From Ectocarpus siliculosus (lineage: Eukaryota > Sar > Phaeophyceae > Ectocarpales > Ectocarpaceae), in contig FN649734.1 in the NCBI GenBank assembly GCA_000310025.1, positions 585,862 through 649,861 on the forward strand: a stretch of DNA of 64,000 bases, in the 5' to 3' direction. The translations under genes were made by a program, and so were the position numbers. The notes below the pieces were generated by a model, which was given only the letters and a program-made list of their open reading frames with translations, was not told the DNA's origin and ran no database searches. Positions within the stretch are counted from its first letter, which is position 1; each line of letters begins with the position of its first letter. Below are positions 60,693 to 64,000 of this stretch, piece by piece.

Positions 60693-63607
60693 CCGCCGTA
60701 GTGAACCGCATCGCGCGATTACTATTACAATTCAAGGGCTTAGGACGCGGAGGCTGCCCCCCCCCCCCCCCCACCTCGAATTGAGAGTGCTCATGCACAC
60801 CTATGCATGTGAAATGGCAAATAAATGTGAGGTACATGGCAGTTGTAGCGCACTTCGAACGCAAGACTCAACTATTAGAAGCGACGCGACCGAACGCCTA
60901 AATGCCCCCCCCCTCCCTGCATCGTGCGAGGCTATATCGTACAACATCAGCATCGGCCTCAAGCCTATCGCCTCGGCTTCTTCGTTCTACGTAGGAGTAC
61001 TTATGACTTTCGAGACATTGCGTGAACCGTTCGAATATAAAGAGCAATGGTGCACAAGAGGGTGAACGCGGCGTCATTGCTGCGAGGCAAGACGGTGTTC
61101 CCCGGCAGTGGTAGGGTACTAAATTATACAATCCAACGAACCGAGAGGGACGTGTGCGTGTTTTCTTCAAATCGCCAGACTTATCCCAGCGTCAGTGATC
61201 AAGCCTTGTCGTGTTCGTATGCATACGTGAGGGAGGATAGTGCCGACTCCTGCTCTACCTGCCCCCCTCCACGGGTGTTTGTTACGTGTTTGTTACCCAC
61301 AAGAGATTGCAGCCCAGAGAGATATTCGAACAACTGTTGCCAGAGATTTGAGAGGTTCACCACCACACCAACCAAGGACGACCGAGTGGGTCGTGCGCAC
61401 GCGAGGCAATACATAAGCCCGCAACTATATCTGATTGTAGAGTGCTCACCATCAGTGCTGTCCCTCCTAACCCTGTCCCCCCCACCACCGCCGTCGCTGA
61501 TGTGCGATGCGGCGGAACTAGGTGTAGTGGCGCCTGACGGCGCTGAGGGCGCTCCACATATCGCGACGTGCGCCCCACCGTTCTTCAACGAGCTGAACGA
61601 CGCGCCATAGGCACTACACTCATAACCGCAGCCAGGAAAATTCTTGAGGCTCACCCTCCGCGGCCTCGTTTGTGCCATGGGCTGGTGTGGTTCAATGAGA
61701 TAGAGCCGACGGAGCATTGGGGTGTCGTGTGGGGGGGCGCATAGCTTGGTATTGAAGTACTGCTGACACAATGGGGTAATCTGTTCATCCTAACAGCGTG
61801 TCCCCCTAAACGGCGCCACACTCCAGCCTGTTCACCACGCATGGACGTGTGCGCACATGGACAGGAGGGGGCGCATGGATACGAAGGATAACGCATGGTG
61901 CCGAGCATGCGTCAGCCGATGGCGAATGGTTACGAGGGCCGAGACCTGTTCTTCAGCCGCATAGCCGAGAACCGAGACAACCATGTGAGCGAATCACGAT
62001 TTTTTTTGTGGCCTGCTGTCACAGGTCTCAGCCCCCATCTACAGCAGTACGCCTGCAATCAGCGTGTACTGCTGTTTGTTTCTGCACACATGAACAACCG
62101 ACTTGTGCACCGTGTTCGATGTTGGGTTTGGGTTCGATGTTTGTTGGATCGTGAGTGTCCCTAAGCATACCAGCTCTGGTCATGCACGCAACGCGGGGTG
62201 AGGGAAAAGGTAATATCGCCGTTGGTCATTTTTTTTGCAATCACGGATAGGCACGCACATGCACTTCGCCATCGCACTGCTGCAGCGTGTATCATTCTTT
62301 CCTAAGCCCAAAAGTAGCGGTGGGCAGCGCTGGGTGTCGTATGATCGGCTGCTGACCATTCCGCGCGGGAGGTTAAGGGCTACACAGCCTTCACAGTGGT
62401 AGACTTTGGTGAAGATAGAGGGTCTACACCGAATTAGTCCCTATTATTATTAGTGGACGTTTCCCACCTCCTCCGTAAAACACGAAGAATATGTACGAAC
62501 CAAGGCCTATGTATAATAGTCGTCCACGGAAAACAACATTTGACGAGTACGAACGCTGGACGCAGACATGCAGACCCGGCTGGTGCTAAGGAAATTGGAT
62601 TACAATAGACCATTCCCCAAACTCTAAGGGTCCCGAATGATGCAAACACCCACTGACGTATGATACGAGTACGACAGCACGCCTGGACAATGCAACCTCC
62701 CGATGGGTTGCGAGTCGAAAAGATACAAGTAAAAATTGTAACGGGTTTTGGGGTCCAAAACATGAATCGCTTTCTCTGACGCTCTGAATTCACTGCTAGT
62801 CTATCTTAGACTCTCTTCTTAGCTAGAGATGGATTCGTTGGGTCATATCATATATGTTAAGAAAATTATATTAGTAAAACATGTGTGTTGTGTGTTGCCG
62901 AGACCGGGAATGATGTGTGTGTGTCTGCGGTGCCCCTTTTCAAATGCGTCCGCCAAACTCCGTCCAGAAAATAAGCGCTTTGCTCTTTATTTTCCATGAA
63001 ACAAAAGTGACGCCAAATACCAACGGCGGAGACCTGCCAGAAAAACACCGCTGGAAAACAATTATTATATCGGTCAGTTCTGTCCCAAAGGTCGCTTCGG
63101 ACGAACAAACACCTACTACCAATGTTGCGTAAATGGCCTTAGACAGAAAGATGCCCGATTCTCAACGTTCCACAGACCACCTCGGGCAATCCATAGCCAT
63201 TCGTATGGCATTCAGATTGCACGATGGATCTTGAGCGTGCGGACCCTCACCTGCAGTTTCCCATGCTTTCGGAACAGACGGGCATCGTTCTGACGTCTCA
63301 ATGCTATGTACAGCAGTAGTCCCTAAGTCCCTAACACGAACTTCAACTTTGCAATGGGCATTGGTAAAGTACACTCAAGCGATAGATGCATTCTTACTTT
63401 TTCTTCTTTTCTTGTACTGGACTATTTTGTTTGTTGTACACGTAACAAAAATCCAAAGTTTCCATGATCGGTGCGTTGTTTTTTCTCAGCGTCGTGCAAT
63501 CGCTCGCCCCACCCTCGACGCCCCTCCTCCACACAACATTCTCTCTCCTTTCCCTCAACCCTTCACTTCCGAATTCCTCACCTTTCCTTTTCGGTACGTA
63601 TCATTCG
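60693..63607. other. Intergenic, no supported gene
   Basis: It contains a poly-C run at 60759-60774, a 10-bp perfect stem (ACAGCAGTAC) with a 15-nt loop at about 62041-62075, and a 21-bp sequence at 62826-62846 that is the exact reverse complement of 22301-22321. A plus-strand 187-codon ORF (61047-61610) and its antisense have no recognised motif. The last 120 bp before the next gene are C/T-rich. Confidence 0.5.
63490..63607 (+). promoter_or_regulatory. Pyrimidine-rich leader of the right-edge gene
   Basis: The 100 or so bases before the ATG at 63608 are dominated by C and T (CTCCTCCACACAACATTCTC, then CTCTCCTTTCCCTCAACCC). This fits a 5' untranslated leader or initiator region. There is no obvious TATA box in the expected place. 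Confidence 0.3.
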
Positions 63608-63847
63608 ATGGGCGGTGGCAGCAGCAGCTCGGGGCGTGCCCGCTTGCCGCTCGGGGACCTCGGCAACGCGGGCTCCAACGCTGTCCGCGGCCGCTCCAAG
63701 AACAAAGCAACCTCCCGGAAGTACACCGAGGATGCTCCCATCCGCAGCAAGCGCAGCTCTTCCACAAGCCACAGGCAGAGGCTACGGTCCACAACGGCAA
63801 GCGCCGAGAACTCGGACCCCGTGGGGAGCGCCATCGCCCTCGCCATG
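63608..63847 (+). CDS. First exon of a gene continuing past the right edge; likely N-myristoylated
   Basis: An 80-codon exon begins with ATG and ends at a GT donor (ATG|GTGCGTAAT), in phase 0. The start MGGGSSSSGR fits the N-myristoylation consensus (Gly2, Ser6), so the product may be membrane-anchored. The next 60 residues are hydrophilic and rich in serine and arginine (SKNKATSRKY, RSKRSSSTSHRQRLRS), without a recognised domain. The exon ends DPVGSAIALAM, which looks like the start of a folded domain. Function cannot be told from this exon. No in-frame ATG lies upstream in the C/T-rich leader, which supports the start chosen. Confidence 0.65.
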
Positions 63848-64000
63848 GTGCGTAATGTTTATCGTTTGCTTCGCCGATGAACGTATGTTGCCTTTAGTGC
63901 GTGTTGATTGCCGAGTGTTTCCCGAGCGTCGTGGGGTTACCCAGCCTCCTTCGTGTGCCATGGACCAACCGCATGAAATTTTCTGTGCTCTTTTGTGCCG

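Overview
The window is nuclear DNA from a eukaryote. Its real genes are broken into many short exons (42 to about 760 nt) separated by GT-AG introns, gene density is low, and microsatellites, foldback repeats and retroelement remains fill the rest. Intron-rich genes, near-even base composition, Q/A/G-rich low-complexity protein tails, a eukaryotic-type HIS6 gene and a YeeE/YedE-type sulfur transporter suggest a photosynthetic protist, most likely a stramenopile such as a brown alga. That assignment is inference; no single marker in the window proves it. One 100-N assembly gap lies at 22731-22830.

Layout. 1-3444: the 3' part of a LINE-type non-LTR retrotransposon (end of the endonuclease, complete reverse transcriptase, in-frame TAG at 706-708), probably ending in a (CAA)n tail. 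3445-10260: mostly unassigned, with an inverted copy of the LINE tail and weak ORFs. 10261-13908 (-): six-exon gene for a Rossmann-fold oxidoreductase-like protein with a polyQ tail. 17047-20400 (-): six 3' exons of a multi-pass membrane protein. 16892-16962: tRNA-like relic. 21790-24400: duplicated repeats and a large inverted repeat around the gap. 25257-29703 (+): complete eight-exon HIS6 (histidine biosynthesis). 30000-32320: duplicated repeats and possible zinc-finger exons. 35828-41991 (-): nine exons of a YeeE/YedE family thiosulfate/sulfur transporter. 43315-44235: 235-bp satellite that keeps an open frame. 45100-47180: palindromes and foldback elements. 48446-51289 (-): six exons of a fucosyltransferase-superfamily-like glycosyltransferase. 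55265-55483: inverted-repeat element. 57200-57800: alternating tRNA-T-arm-like tandem array. 57979-58609 (-): 3' end of another membrane protein gene. 59162-60692 (-): frameshifted, probably transposon-derived ORF. 63608 to the right end (+): first exon of a gene whose product has an N-myristoylation-like start.

The multi-exon models were built by hand, by joining protein-like segments at splice sites and requiring the reading phase to carry across every intron. HIS6, the YeeE gene, the membrane protein and the oxidoreductase all close in phase throughout, which is strong internal support. The genes look functionally unrelated (amino-acid synthesis, sulfur uptake, protein or polysaccharide glycosylation), as expected of a eukaryotic chromosome without operons. 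The most interesting gene is the eukaryotic YeeE/YedE transporter, which keeps the family's cysteine and glycine motifs although it is cut by eight introns.
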